Source: Symsagittifera roscoffensis (taxonomy: Eukaryota; Xenacoelomorpha; Acoela; Convolutidae). Taken from it: a DNA stretch of 62,000 nt. The stretch is taken from contig NC_087067.1 in the NCBI RefSeq assembly GCF_963678635.1, positions 36,402,686-36,464,685 of the forward strand, written 5' to 3'. The translations under genes were made by a program, and so were the position numbers. Numbering within the stretch: the stretch's first letter is position 1; the number at the start of each line of letters is the position of its first letter. Positions 23,131 through 33,539 of the stretch are shown here, in pieces. The notes beneath the pieces were generated by a model. The model was not told the origin of the DNA, searched no databases, and saw nothing but the letters and a program-made list of their open reading frames with translations.

Positions 23131-25230
23131 TTGCATGCTCAACAGTTTTCACATAGCCAACTTGTATACTCAATTGTTTTCCGGAAGCCTGTGTCTAAAT
23201 ATATTGCACCGACTGTTTCTCCTAATTCTGATATCAAATTATCGGAAGTTGATGTGTCAATGTCGGCTGTCAGTTCATGTTTACAATCCGTTAGAAACAC
23301 CTGTTCTGCAGACTCTATTCCTGCTTTTGCTTATTATTCTTGTACGTCGTTACTTCCCCTCTTTTTAGTTTCTTATTTTTATTATTATCAACCTTTGCGT
23401 CTTCCCGCTGCCTGGAAATGAGCTTTCGTTACTCCAATTCTAAAATCTGGGTTTCCCAATAATATTACAAACTACAGACCTATCATTATCTTACATCCCC
23501 TTGGTTTGTTTTGAGAAAAAAATCTCTTTAGACTTGTATGTCCACAGATTCGAAAACATTTGTCAAACTTTCAGCGTGATTTCGGAAAGCAACGATCATT
23601 TGTATCTGAGTTGTTATCGTATCTTGATGAAGTCTACCACACTAGTGATTTCAACGTTCCTTCTGCTGCTGTTTATATTGACCTAAGATAACTCTTTGAT
23701 TCTGCTCGTCATATTACCATTCGAAACAAGCTATCGATGTATGGTTTCCATCATGATTTCTTGCTACTTTTTTCGTCGTATCTCTGTAAGCGATCATATT
23801 GTGTTCGTGTAAACGCGCACATTTCCAATCCACATCCTGTTATTAGTGGCGTTTCTCAAGGACGCATCTTATGGCTGCTTCTTTTTCTTTTTGTATCAAT
23901 GATCTGCCAGAATTTTTAGAATTTTCTTGTTGTTATTTGTTCGCTGACGATTCAAAGTAGTTTTCTGCTGATATTAATTCTCTACGGCATGATATTGTTT
24001 TTTTTACAAACTGGTGCACTGCAAATGATTCATCGGTCAATCACAATAAACGCAGTCTCATTGTTTTCAAAGGCAATCAACTGGATGACACATACAAAAA
24101 GAAGCTGCTATCATGTAACAAGTCACTTCATTTTATCAAACGCAATTCTCTTTTCACTTTATGTTTCCATCATGTAACAAGTCACTTCATTTTATCAAAC
24201 GCAATTCTCTTTTCACTCATGTTTCCATCATGATTTCTTGCTACTTTTTTCGTCGTATCTCTGTAAGCGATCATATTGTGTTCGTGTAAACGCGCACATT
24301 TCCAATCCACATCCTGTTATTAGTGGCGTTTCTCAAGGACGCATCTTATGGCTGCTTCTTTTTCTTTTTGTATCAATGATCTGCCAGAATTTTTAGAATT
24401 TTCTTGTTGTTGTTTGTTCGCTGACGATTCAAAGTAAATTTCTGCTGATATTAATTCTCTACGGCATGATATTGTTTTTTTTACAAACTGGTGCACTGCA
24501 AATGATTCATCGGTCAATCACAATAAACGCAGTCTCATTGTTTTCAAAGGCAATCAACTGGATGACACATATAATAAGAAGATGCTATCATGTAACAAGT
24601 CACTTCATTTTATCAAACGCAATTCTCTTTTCACTGTATGTTAACCCACAAAGCTCAAGCTATCAAAAGTATCAATTTTAATGCATCCCCTTTTTGGTTT
24701 TGTTCATTTTTTTATATCCGAAAACTTGAAAACTTCAATCGACAGTGTCTGTAATGGGTTATTGGTTCAATGCCGTATAGAGACCAGTTATTTCGCACAA
24801 AAGCTCTGCCTATCTGTTACCATCTTATTTTCATCGATGTGTTACTGTGCTACAAAATGTTACATGGTCTTACAGAGCTGCTGTTTTCTGCGTTTTTCTT
24901 AAGGTGACCTCCAGCCGGAAAACCACCATCCTCTCCACAATTCAAACACCAAAGAAGTGGCAGACCGAGAAATTCTTCTTTCATCAAGTTGAGAAATCCG
25001 TCAACGAGTTGATCCGTCTTGGTGTAGACATCCTCGCTCCCCTCTAGTTTTTCAAGAGAAGAGTCATGGAACATCTTTTAGAGAGAACTGTGTCAACTTT
25101 TGATCAAGTGAACTCTTGTTCATGTTTCTTGAAGTGCACTTGTTCAAACTGTCGATCTTGGCTTTATATATTTATTTTTTTTGCCCTAATTTATTTAAGG
25201 GAATTAATTCTTTCATCATTATCATCATCC
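23131..25230 (+). pseudogene. Second LINE, 5'-truncated, RT and C-terminus
   Basis: RT motifs can be followed through many frame changes: a SIPAF...LRLPAAWK region, VTPILKSG.PNN.TNYRPI (about 23427-23490), YIDLR.LFDS, SGVSQGRIL and FADDSK (23940-23951). After an internal tandem duplication the C-terminal region shows WVIGSMPYRDQLF and LLCYKMLHGL (about 24757-24880), then FFHQVEKSVNEL and a Cys-rich end (SCSCFLKCTCSNCR, about 25107-25150). A TCATCATTATCATCATCC tail is seen at 25214. No endonuclease domain is present, as is usual for a 5'-truncated insertion. Confidence 0.8.
23744..24644 (+). repeat. Tandem duplication inside the second LINE
   Basis: Sequence 23744-24160 (GTTTCCATCATGATTTCTTG onward) recurs nearly unchanged at 24221-24644, so the FADD motif occurs twice (23940-23951 and 24417-24428). 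Between them a shorter 61-bp step repeats: CATGTAACAAGTCACTTCAT occurs at about 24112, 24173 and 24591. High identity suggests a fairly recent duplication or an assembly artefact. Confidence 0.85.
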
Positions 25231-26384
25231 TAACAGGCTATGGGCCCAGAGTTGATCAAGTACAGAGATGATCGATTCCATTGATGGGCTCAAGATTGAA
25301 GTTCCAAAGTTGAATGCTTCAAGTTACGCTGTCTTCCCGTCAGTTTATCGTGTCTTCCCATCAACGTTCATTCCTGAGCCCTTTTTGGAGAAGATAATGC
25401 GTGGACATCGGGGCTGGAATGAATTCGTGTCTCACAAACGAAAATTTAAGAAGTCTATCAACAGCAGACTGCGTCGCAACTTCTTGAGTATTTGAAGAAT
25501 GACTTGATTCCCAGCTTTCTCAAGCTCAGAGTTCCCGAGAATGGCTGCTTCGAACAGACCACAGTGTACAACTTCCAGAGACGTCGCTTGAGGCTTGCGA
25601 AAGCTTACGATTGTGAACGCTCAGCGGTAGTGGCATTGATGGACGCGCGTTCGAGTTTCAAGGCAGTTTGTCCCGTCGCTTGTCTCCCCACGGTCGAGCT
25701 GTTGATCTGCATGCAGATGAGTTTGCAGCGGTGCTGTTTCAGATTGTCACCAGAAGAAGCTTCTCAGTTTGGCCGAGAGACAAGAGAAGCCGCTGCGATC
25801 GGTGGGCAACACCGTGTATGTGATTCGTGATCTCACTCCACCACAGTTTGTTTTGGATTTGCTATCTCTTGGTCCGAAACATCCCTTAATTGACAAATTC
25901 AACAAGATGCACTTCTTGGCTGACATGGGCAGTCTGTTGGCTAGTATACCGGACACCGAAGACAGTGCAAATCCCCGGAATGAAGTCAATGCAGAAGTGG
26001 TCCACTTTATCAAGAACGTGAAGCGTCAGCAACCTGATCGGGCTCTCCAGAAAGTCCGACTGGTCTTTCAAGCAGAACCGATTAAAGGCAAATGGACGAA
26101 GATGAACTTTACCAATGTTCCAGTTGAGGAGTCCATTCAGCTCGCTGCTGACCTTCTGTACTCTTCTCCTGAAGTGCCTTCTTTCGACCGTGAAACCTTC
26201 GTGGAGTTGATGATATAAGCGGTCAGTGACGTTCACTTCATGTGTGTTGGCCAATGGTATGTTCAAATTGGTGGTTTCGCGATGGGCTCTTCATTGGCAG
26301 TTATTCTTTCAAATATGTGGCTTAAGCAGTTTAAGCCGTGTATTGGCGGCATGGTCCCTGAGTCTTTGGAGTCTCTTGAAACGG

Positions 26385-27925
26385 GGGAGTTCACGGACAC
26401 CGCAGCTACTCCGGATGTGCAAGAGTCTTCTGAGTCGGCCGACACCGGAGCGTTCACGGTCACCGCAGCTGCAGTGTGTCTTCTGCAAAAAGCATTCGCA
26501 AATCGCGGTTTCTCGGTTCGTTGTTGCCAGTGTTTGTGCTGGGCTCACCGTGCTTGTGCAACTTTGACGGTTGCGGAAGTGAAGTCCTTGAGCAAACGAA
26601 AGTGGTTTTTGTGGTTGTCGGCGTACCTCTGAATATCGCCCTGCTTCTGAAATGACAAAATTTTTTGGCAGGTACCTCGACAAATTTCTCCGCTCTGTGA
26701 AAAATGTCAGAAACATCCAGCTTGATCAAAACAGCAAAAATGGATCCGAACCTGAAGTTCACTAAACACTTGACATTCACAGAGCCTTGCCTTTTCTCGA
26801 CATGTTGGTGACGAAGCAAAAAATAGGCTGCAGAAGTCCTGGTACAGTAAACCGACGGACACTGTAGTTCAGCTACTATGCAGTTGCTTCCAGCGAATAC
26901 AACTGGAACATCGCCGAAGACACTATCCACAGGAGTCATCATGCTACGTCGACGTGGGAGGCTTTCAACGGCGGTCTTGAGAAAGCCACAGCGGATTAGA
27001 AGGCGAATCAGAATCCACCTTCTTTCTACTCCCCCATTGTTCGTGCCACTGTTGAGAAGCGTTTGGAGACGAGAGTCAACACACTGGAGCAGACAGCTGC
27101 ATGCAAAACGGAGAGAAGCGCCGTCGTCTTGCAGTTTAGAGGTCTTGTGTCTGACGAGGAGTTCACAGCCACCGCAGCTACTCCGGATGTGCAAGAGTCT
27201 TCTGAGTCGGCCGACACCGGAGCGCTCACGGTCACCGCAGCTGCTTCTGATGTTCGCTGGCCGTGTGTCTTCTGCAAAATTCTTTCGCAAATCGCGGTTT
27301 CTCGGTTCGTTGTTGCCAGTGTTTTTGCTGGGCTCACCGTGCTTGTGCGATTTTGACGGTTGCGGAAGTTAAGTCCTTGGGCAAACGAAAGTGGTTCTTG
27401 TGATTGTCGGCGTGCCTCTGAATATCGCCCTGCTTCTGAAACGACAAAAATTTTTGGCAGGTACCTCGACGAAATTCTCCGCTCTGTGAAAAATGTCAAA
27501 AACTTCCAGCTTGGTCAAAACAGCAAACATGCATCCGAACTTGAAGTTCACTAAAAAACTTGAGATTCACAGAGCCTTGCCTATTCTCGACATGTTAGTG
27601 ACGAGAGTAAAAAGTAGACTGCAGACGTCCTGGTACTGTAAACCGACGGACACAGGCTCCCGCTCAGCTACTATGCAGTTGCTACCAGCGAATACAACTG
27701 GAAAATCGCCGAAGACACAACCCACAGGATTCATCATGCTACGTCGACGTGGGAGGCTTTCAACGGCGGTCTTGAGAAAGCCACATGGGATTGGGAGTCG
27801 AATCAGAATCCACCTTCTTTCTACTCCCCCATTGTTCGTGGCACTGTTGAGAAGCTTTTGAAGACGAGAGCAGAAGGCTGCATGCAAAACGGAGAGAAGC
27901 GCCGTCGTTTTTGCAGTATAGAGGT
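26385..27925 (+). repeat. Tandem duplication of about 770 bp in the second PLE
   Basis: Unit 1 (26385-27155) and unit 2 (27156-27925) align over their length, from GAGTTCAC(G/A)(G/C)(A/C)CACCGCAGCT to the segment ending GGTC(T/C)TGTGTCTGACGA. The unit holds the linker, the PHD finger, RT motif C and the start of the thumb. The endonuclease follows only unit 2. An unequal exchange would explain it. Confidence 0.85.
26475..26620 (+). other. PHD-like finger in the second PLE, unit 1 (second copy at 27264-27408)
   Basis: C-V-F-C opens the finger in one frame; after a one-base shift CCQC and CWAHRAC supply the next Cys pair, His and Cys, followed by KRKWF and, in unit 2, C-D-C. The order matches C4HC3 with the Trp before the final pair, and the place (after motif B, before motif C) is the same as in the PLE at 4203-5517. 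The last pair is less regular than in the first PLE. Confidence 0.65.
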
Positions 27926-28483
27926 CCTGTGTCTGACGATTTCTGCGAACACCTCAGATCAGCTACCGGAGTCCCAGTCATCTTCACTACGACCAAGCTG
28001 AAATCCTGTCTGTACTCCTTGAACTGTCCCATTCCATAGAAACTCAGAAGTCGGATTGTTTTTTAATTCACGTTTACAGATTGTGAAGCCTGCTATGTCG
28101 GCAAAACCAGCCGGCATTTAAAAACCAGACTACAGGAACACTGAAGGGCCGGCTCACCTGTTGGCGGTCACCTGCGAGAGTACGGAGACGATAATTTTTC
28201 ACCGCATTTGCAACGCAAGATTTTGGACATGAGAATTGACACCCAAAAATTGTTCACCCTCGAAGAAGCTATGAATTGCAGTATTGCGAAGTAGTTTGCG
28301 TTGCAAGTGTTGGTGGTCTGCAAGTTCGAACGTTTCTTACGCACAAGATGAACGACAGCCTTTCAGAAATCCAATAAAAAATTTCCATGTACTTAAACGA
28401 TTTAATAGCTGTTACCGACTGATCTCTTTGAAAGTTTTTTTTTCAAATCTGAATTCACCACCTCTCACTACAAAAGAAACACA

Positions 28484-30200
28484 GAAGAGTCCATAGCAAA
28501 GATAGACAAGATCCGTTTTACGAGAGCAGAAATAGAAAAACATTGGAGAACTAGTGCTCTGGGAAAACTAAAGGCCCTGGTGGTCAGGGAAAATTTCAAC
28601 TAAAACGTTTGACTAAAGGTCTAGCACATTCCCTGACAATCCTTTTCAACTTATTTGCAAACAAGCGTATCTATCCAACTCGGTGGAAAACCAGCAACAT
28701 CAAACCCTTTTTCAAAGATGGAGATAAATAGGACATATCAAACTACCGACTAGCCTCGCTGTTAACATGTACATCAAAATTTTCATAACATAAATTTTTC
28801 ACATACTTAACGATGCCATTGGAATTAATATCCGACAAGAAGTATATGAGTTCACAAAAAGCAAATCATCAATGACACAGATGAAGCTCTACCTATCTGA
28901 ACTTTTTGATAACCTAGATCTACCAACTTTAGTGTCCCTCTATCTTGACTTCGAAAAAGCCTTCCAGAAAGTGAGTCACGAAAAGTTACCTGAGTAATAA
29001 GGACAACCTGGAGTTAAAGTTGGAGTGATAGATATTCTTGAGAGCTATCTTAGAGGACTGGCACAGAGAGCAAAAAAGGGAAACTCATTATCATCTGAGG
29101 TTGAAGTGATAAGTGGTGGCCCTCAAGGCTCAGTCCTGGAGCCAATAATTTTCATTATCTTCATGAACGATCTTCCGAATTTTGTTATTTCGAAAAGCTT
29201 TGGGTACGCAGAAGACTACAAAATGGTTGCAACGAACTCGATATTACTTCAAGTGGACGCTGTCGGAATTGGCAAATGGTGCACCCGCAATGTGATGAAA
29301 CTCATTATCAGCAAATTCAAAGTACTACACTTTAAAGAATATACGAACATTACTCTGATATGTCAACCGCTGATACATATAAACAAAGCAAAAGATTTTG
29401 GAATTGTTATGTACCAGGAATTATCATGCACTGCCAACGCCGAAAGAAGATGTGAAAGGCCATTAAAGCGTTCTACTCGATCAAACGCAACATAGCTAAA
29501 GGAACAAAATGGTAGGCAAAAAGAATCTATTTCGGAGTTAAATAGTTCCAGCAATACCATATGGTGCCATTCTGTGGCAGGCAGGCAAAGTGGATATTAG
29601 AAGGATCGAAAAGGTACAGGAAATAGTTAGAAAGTGGATCCTGGGAACTAAGCGATTGGGATATAAAGAACGACTAAAAAGATTGTCGCATCTACCCTTG
29701 TCACTTTATCACGAAAGTCACATACTTCTTGTTTTAATTGACTTAATCAAAGGCAGATTCAACATCGAGTGGAAACCATTTGCCGAAATAAGCAAAACAC
29801 CGCAAAATAAACAAGCTAGCGAGTTAAAAGTATTAAAAACTAGAATAAAAAGAAAACAAGAAAGTGATTTCTTGTCGAGGAAAATTCCTTGCAAACGCTT
29901 TTGGTAGAAAAAGGCCAAACTTAAGCCAAAATAAACCATCCAAAAAGCAAAGTTACAGAAATATGTAACAATTACGTCGAATCGAAAATTCATCTCGACG
30001 ATACTTCCTCCTGGAGACTAATATGTATGTGTCAAAACTGTAGAAAGCAACACAAACTCAAATGACCTTTGGCAAAACTGAACTCGGGACTAATATCCCT
30101 TGCGCGTTTGCCCTAAATTCTGTACTATGATGATAATTATTATGATTATTATTATGATTATTATTCTTATTATGATTATTATTAATAATATGATCAATAT
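28484..30200 (+). pseudogene. Third LINE, 5'-truncated RT with (ATT)-type tail
   Basis: Starts within the region before RT (IDKIRFTRAEIEKH). RT motifs: FNLFANKRIYPTRWK, ISNYR.ASLL, LYLDFEKAFQKVSHEK, ISGGPQGSVLEPIIFIIFMNDLP and FGYAEDYK (29205-29216), where the usual YADD reads YAED. The C-terminus has KERLKRLSHLPLSLYH and ends near SSWRLICMCQNCRKQH (about 30008-30050). A long TGATTATTATTA-type tail runs 30128-30200, as left by CR1/L2-like elements. Stops at 29493 and elsewhere. Confidence 0.85.
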
Positions 30201-31740
30201 TGGATTATGGGTTCCGGAGCATCAAAGCACATGACTTCCGACAAAGCAAAATTTACAGAGCTTTTTGGGTTTGAGACCAGGGCTGTTCAAAAATCAATTG
30301 CGATTGCAATCGATTGCAATCAAGAACGATTTTTGTCAACAATTAATTGTTTTCTTAACATAGTTTACTGCAATGATTGATTTTAAAGTCTGCAGTCATG
30401 GCAATCACGCACAACTGCACTGATGCGAACACGTATTGTTTGCTTTGTATGATGTAATGTACTGCCAAGTATGCCCATGGTGATTTGCGACAGAGAATTC
30501 TGCCATCAAACCTGGAGATGCTGCTCTTTTTGTGCATCAACAACAATTTTTGGGATGACAACCTCGTGTTGAGAATCTGCGTGTCAGTGCCAGAGCAATA
30601 TTTTTTCTTTATTTAATACTTACTTTATAGAATACTTTAGTTGCAATTGATTGCAATGATTGTAAAGTTGGGCAATGATTGAAGGTAAAATCTCATATCA
30701 TTGCAATGATTGATTGTTACAGAATTAATTGATTTTTAGTGTTGCAGTTGATTTTGGAACAGCCCTGTTTGAGACATCTAGAACAATTAAGCTGGTTGAC
30801 GGCAAAATCATCGATGCAATCGGTAAAGGATCAATTCACTGCGGCTTCAGAGTGAACGACAAAACAAGAGGTTTGTGTTACAGAATGTACATCTTGTACC
30901 ACAGCTGAGCAACAGTTTTGTTTATGTTCTAGCGTTGATTTCAAAGGGTGCCGAAGTCACCTTCACATCCGCAGGTTGCCAGATAAGTGAAGACTGGAAA
31001 GCTTATAGCAGTCGCCAACTAGCAAGATGACATGATGTATCGCGTGAATGTTGTTCCGTTGAGCAAGTCAAACGCCGCTTTGGATGAGCAGTCGTTGAGT
31101 ATTTGACATGCTAGATTCGGACATTTGAGCAATGAAGCTTCACAACAGGTTGCGAAGTCAGAGAGAGTGAGAAGACTAAGCAAAACAGTCATGAATGACA
31201 AGTGTGACGGTTGTTCCGAGCGAAAGCATCACAGAGCGCCTTTTTCAACGCGCACAAAGACTCGAGCAGAAGCGCTAGGCAGAGTCTACAGTGATGTAAG
31301 CGGGCCGATAGACGTTCTTTCGTTGGACGGAAGTTGATGATACTTCATCACATTCGTTGATGATTTTCCAAGGTTAGTTCATGTTAACGTTCTGATAAAG
31401 AAGAGTTAAGCATACGAGAAGTTTGTTGAGTACGTCAACAATGTGGAGAAACAAACAGCAAAGTTTGTGAAAGTTCTCCGAACGGGCAGAGGAGGTGAGG
31501 ACTCGAAGCAATTCTGAAATTTTTGCGAGTTTTGAGGTATCAGTCGAGAACTGACAGTTCCAGGTTCTTCGCAGCAGAATGGAGTTGCTGAGACAATGAA
31601 CAGAACAATGAATAACTATGCATCATCAATGCTTCAACATGCGCAAATGCCGAAGATGTTTTGGGCTGAAGCAATAGTAGCTGCAGCGCATATACGCAGC
31701 AATGTACCATTCGCCCGTAAATACAAGCCGACAGAAAGTA
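30201..31740 (+). pseudogene. Ty1/copia remnant: protease and integrase
   Basis: WIMGSGASKHMTSDKAKF (30201 on) is the copia protease signature, with the catalytic Asp replaced by Gly in G-S-G. The frame continues across a MITE (30278-30767) as FET-SRTIKLVDGK. The integrase shows HARFGHLS, C-x2-C (CDGC) with KHHRAPFST, YSDVSGP (first catalytic Asp), YFITFVDDFPRLVHVNVL, VLRTGRGGED where the second Asp is replaced, and SSQQNGVAETMNRT with the Glu. FWAEAIVAAAHIRSN follows. No RT or LTR was found, so it is a fragment. Its 5' edge directly abuts the tail of the third LINE. Confidence 0.88.
30278..30767. mobile_element. hAT-type MITE with 8-bp target-site duplication
   Basis: Terminal inverted repeats CAGGGCTGTTCAAAAATCAA and, on the other strand, CAGGGCTGTTCCAAAATCAA bound 490 bp. 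Both flanks carry TTTGAGAC (30270-30277 and 30768-30775). Removing the element and one duplication restores the copia reading frame. CAG-type ends and an 8-bp duplication are the hAT hallmarks. No transposase is encoded; the interior is rich in ATTGCAATGATTG-like steps. Confidence 0.95.
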
Positions 31741-32009
31741 AAGCTAGGTTCTGAAACGAGTGGCTAGCGTCTAAACACAGCTTCACACGCTTTTAACCGT
31801 CTGCCAAAGCCAGTTCAATATGTGGTCCAATAACATCGGGTCGACAAAGTCATTACTATTTAAGGCTATCGGCTAAAGCGCGCAAATCAATTTAGTTATA
31901 TGCAAAATTAGTGAGCTCATGTCTTGGTCTAAGTATCCACAGACCACGAGATCACTACTAAAAACAAGGCTACAACTTAATTATCATTTTACTATTGTTT
32001 TTGTTCAGT
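31741..32009. other. No gene seen
   Basis: Non-repetitive sequence after the copia fragment with no open frame of interest. Confidence 0.4.
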
Positions 32010-32066
32010 AGATAAAAATCATCATGTCCATCGGAGATGGATCAACCGTTCCCCTCAACTCCTAGA
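32010..32066 (-). repeat. Possible diverged LTR trace
   Basis: Read on the minus strand, GGTTGATCCATCTCCGATGG resembles the hairpin in the two LTRs at 5981 and 18413 (GGTTGATCCATCTGAAATGG), preceded by AGGGGAACG where those have AGGGAGAG. Only some 50 bp align. It lies downstream, on the same strand, of copy B of the element's unknown protein, which is what gives it weight. Confidence 0.3.
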
Positions 32067-32159
32067 TTTTCATTATCGGAAAACGAACTTGATGTTATTT
32101 AATTCACTTCAGGGCACTTCGGGAAGCTACAAGTTGTTTAAAAACCAGCTTCCAGTCTT

Positions 32160-32520
32160 TTACAAGACCCTTCCTGATTCTTGAATCCGGTCAAAGAGTT
32201 GTCTTCTTAACGACCAGGAAGGGTAGAAAATTGCTCCCAATATCCCTCCTGATTCTCGGGGATGGCTCTGTAACGATTTTAGCTGCACAATCTTTACACT
32301 TCGAAATGCTCTTCCGCTAAAATCTTCGACTATAATTTTCGTCGTCTCTCTCGTTAGTCGCATGTCTGTGTTATAACAGCGAAAATCGTTGTTCTGTTTT
32401 TCGCGGTTGTATTGTTCGCAACATTTCAAGGTCGTGACGTGTCTTATTTTCAAACGAACTTTTAAAAATTGTTTCGTCACTCGAAATTAACCTCTCCGAG
32501 TTCGTTCATTTGGACGATTA
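32160..32520 (-). pseudogene. Small basic ORF next to copy B of the unknown protein
   Basis: A minus-strand open frame (32480-32160) in another frame of which FENKTRHDLE and a later SNFLPF occur; it loosely resembles the 79-residue ORF at 17884-18123 (LEQRKRYDF, GKFLF). Its relative place, between the unknown protein and the LTR-like trace, matches the Ty3 element. Similarity is weak. Confidence 0.3.
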
Positions 32521-33539
32521 ACACTACCAACAGTTCAAAAGATCAAATCCTGCCATTGAACTGTTCCAGATAAAAACTCGTTTTTTTTCTGACATGCATT
32601 TCAGGTCATTCTGGTCGAATGTCACGTACTCCCGGGACAGCCCGGTCAATGTGCTCACTGAACTTCGAGTAACTCATCAGAGTGGTGTAGTGTCATCGAT
32701 CAGAATCTACAAATTGCATGAAAAGAATTTTTACCCGCATCACATTGACTCACTACGTGCTACAAATGACATCATACCACTTTGCTACAGCGTTCTAACA
32801 TCTTCACCAATCTGCACTCTGAAGATATGACCTAAGATAAAAAATCTGTTCTGACTTTTAGTGTCATAGTTCCGATTTAAAGTCTCTTCTCCTAAGGTTT
32901 AAAAACTGTTGGAACGCAAAACATCCTGTCAACAAACAAACTATAATTATCCTACTCTGCTTCTTTCTTTCGGAAATTTAGTTGATATTGGTCCTGAATA
33001 ATAAAATTAAGAAACTCGGTGGTTGGATGAAACAATGAAATAGCATCCCTCTTCGAGAGATTACGCAAGTCTTTCAGGTCACCACAAAGAAAACAGCCAT
33101 CTTAATCGTTTAAAAACAATCATGCAGGCTGGAATACTTTAATTATACTCTCTACTCAAGCCTTTCTAAATAAATAGTAAGTGTATCTGAAAACACTAAT
33201 TAATTTTAAACTCAAAATAACTTAAAAAAATTTCTTTCTTCAAGTTTCAATTTCATGTTTAGTTGGCTTGGTTTCTCATTTGAGTTTTTCACACAAAACA
33301 ATTCTGAGTTTTAATTTCCACTGCTTTGTTAATCCTTTGTTCATTTCTTTCTTTCGATTTTTGTCGTTTCGAAGTTCTAAAAGTTCTAGATTTTTCTTAT
33401 CATTTTTTGCATCTTGTCAATCGGCTATTGTCACTGCTCCATCTTCTCCTCCTGTGACATCAACTTTGCACTCTCGCTTTTTGTCTCTTGCAACACATTG
33501 GTGGCCATTCTGACGCCATTGGGGGCAGTCCATCAACAT

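Larger units (their letters stand above)
25240..28298 (+). pseudogene. Second Penelope-like element with inserted PHD finger
   Basis: The N-terminal region reads LKNDLIPSFLKLRVPENGCF (about 25485-25550), typical of the pre-RT part of PLEs, and later MHFLADMGSLL. The palm resumes with FTNVPVEESIQLAADLLY (about 26112) and, after a stop at 26216-26218, YVQIGGFAMGSSLAVILSNMW (motif B, about 26255). A Ser/Glu-rich linker and a zinc finger follow (26475-26620), then RYLD (motif C, with the first catalytic Asp but YLDK or YLDE in place of YVDD), HPNLKFT and LPILDMLV with CKPTDTGS. The GIY-YIG nuclease is at about 28083-28200 (CEACYVGKTSRHLKTRLQEH). The segment holding RT motifs 1-3 is missing between about 26010 and 26100. 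An AATAAA lies at 28374. Many stops and frameshifts. Confidence 0.85.
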
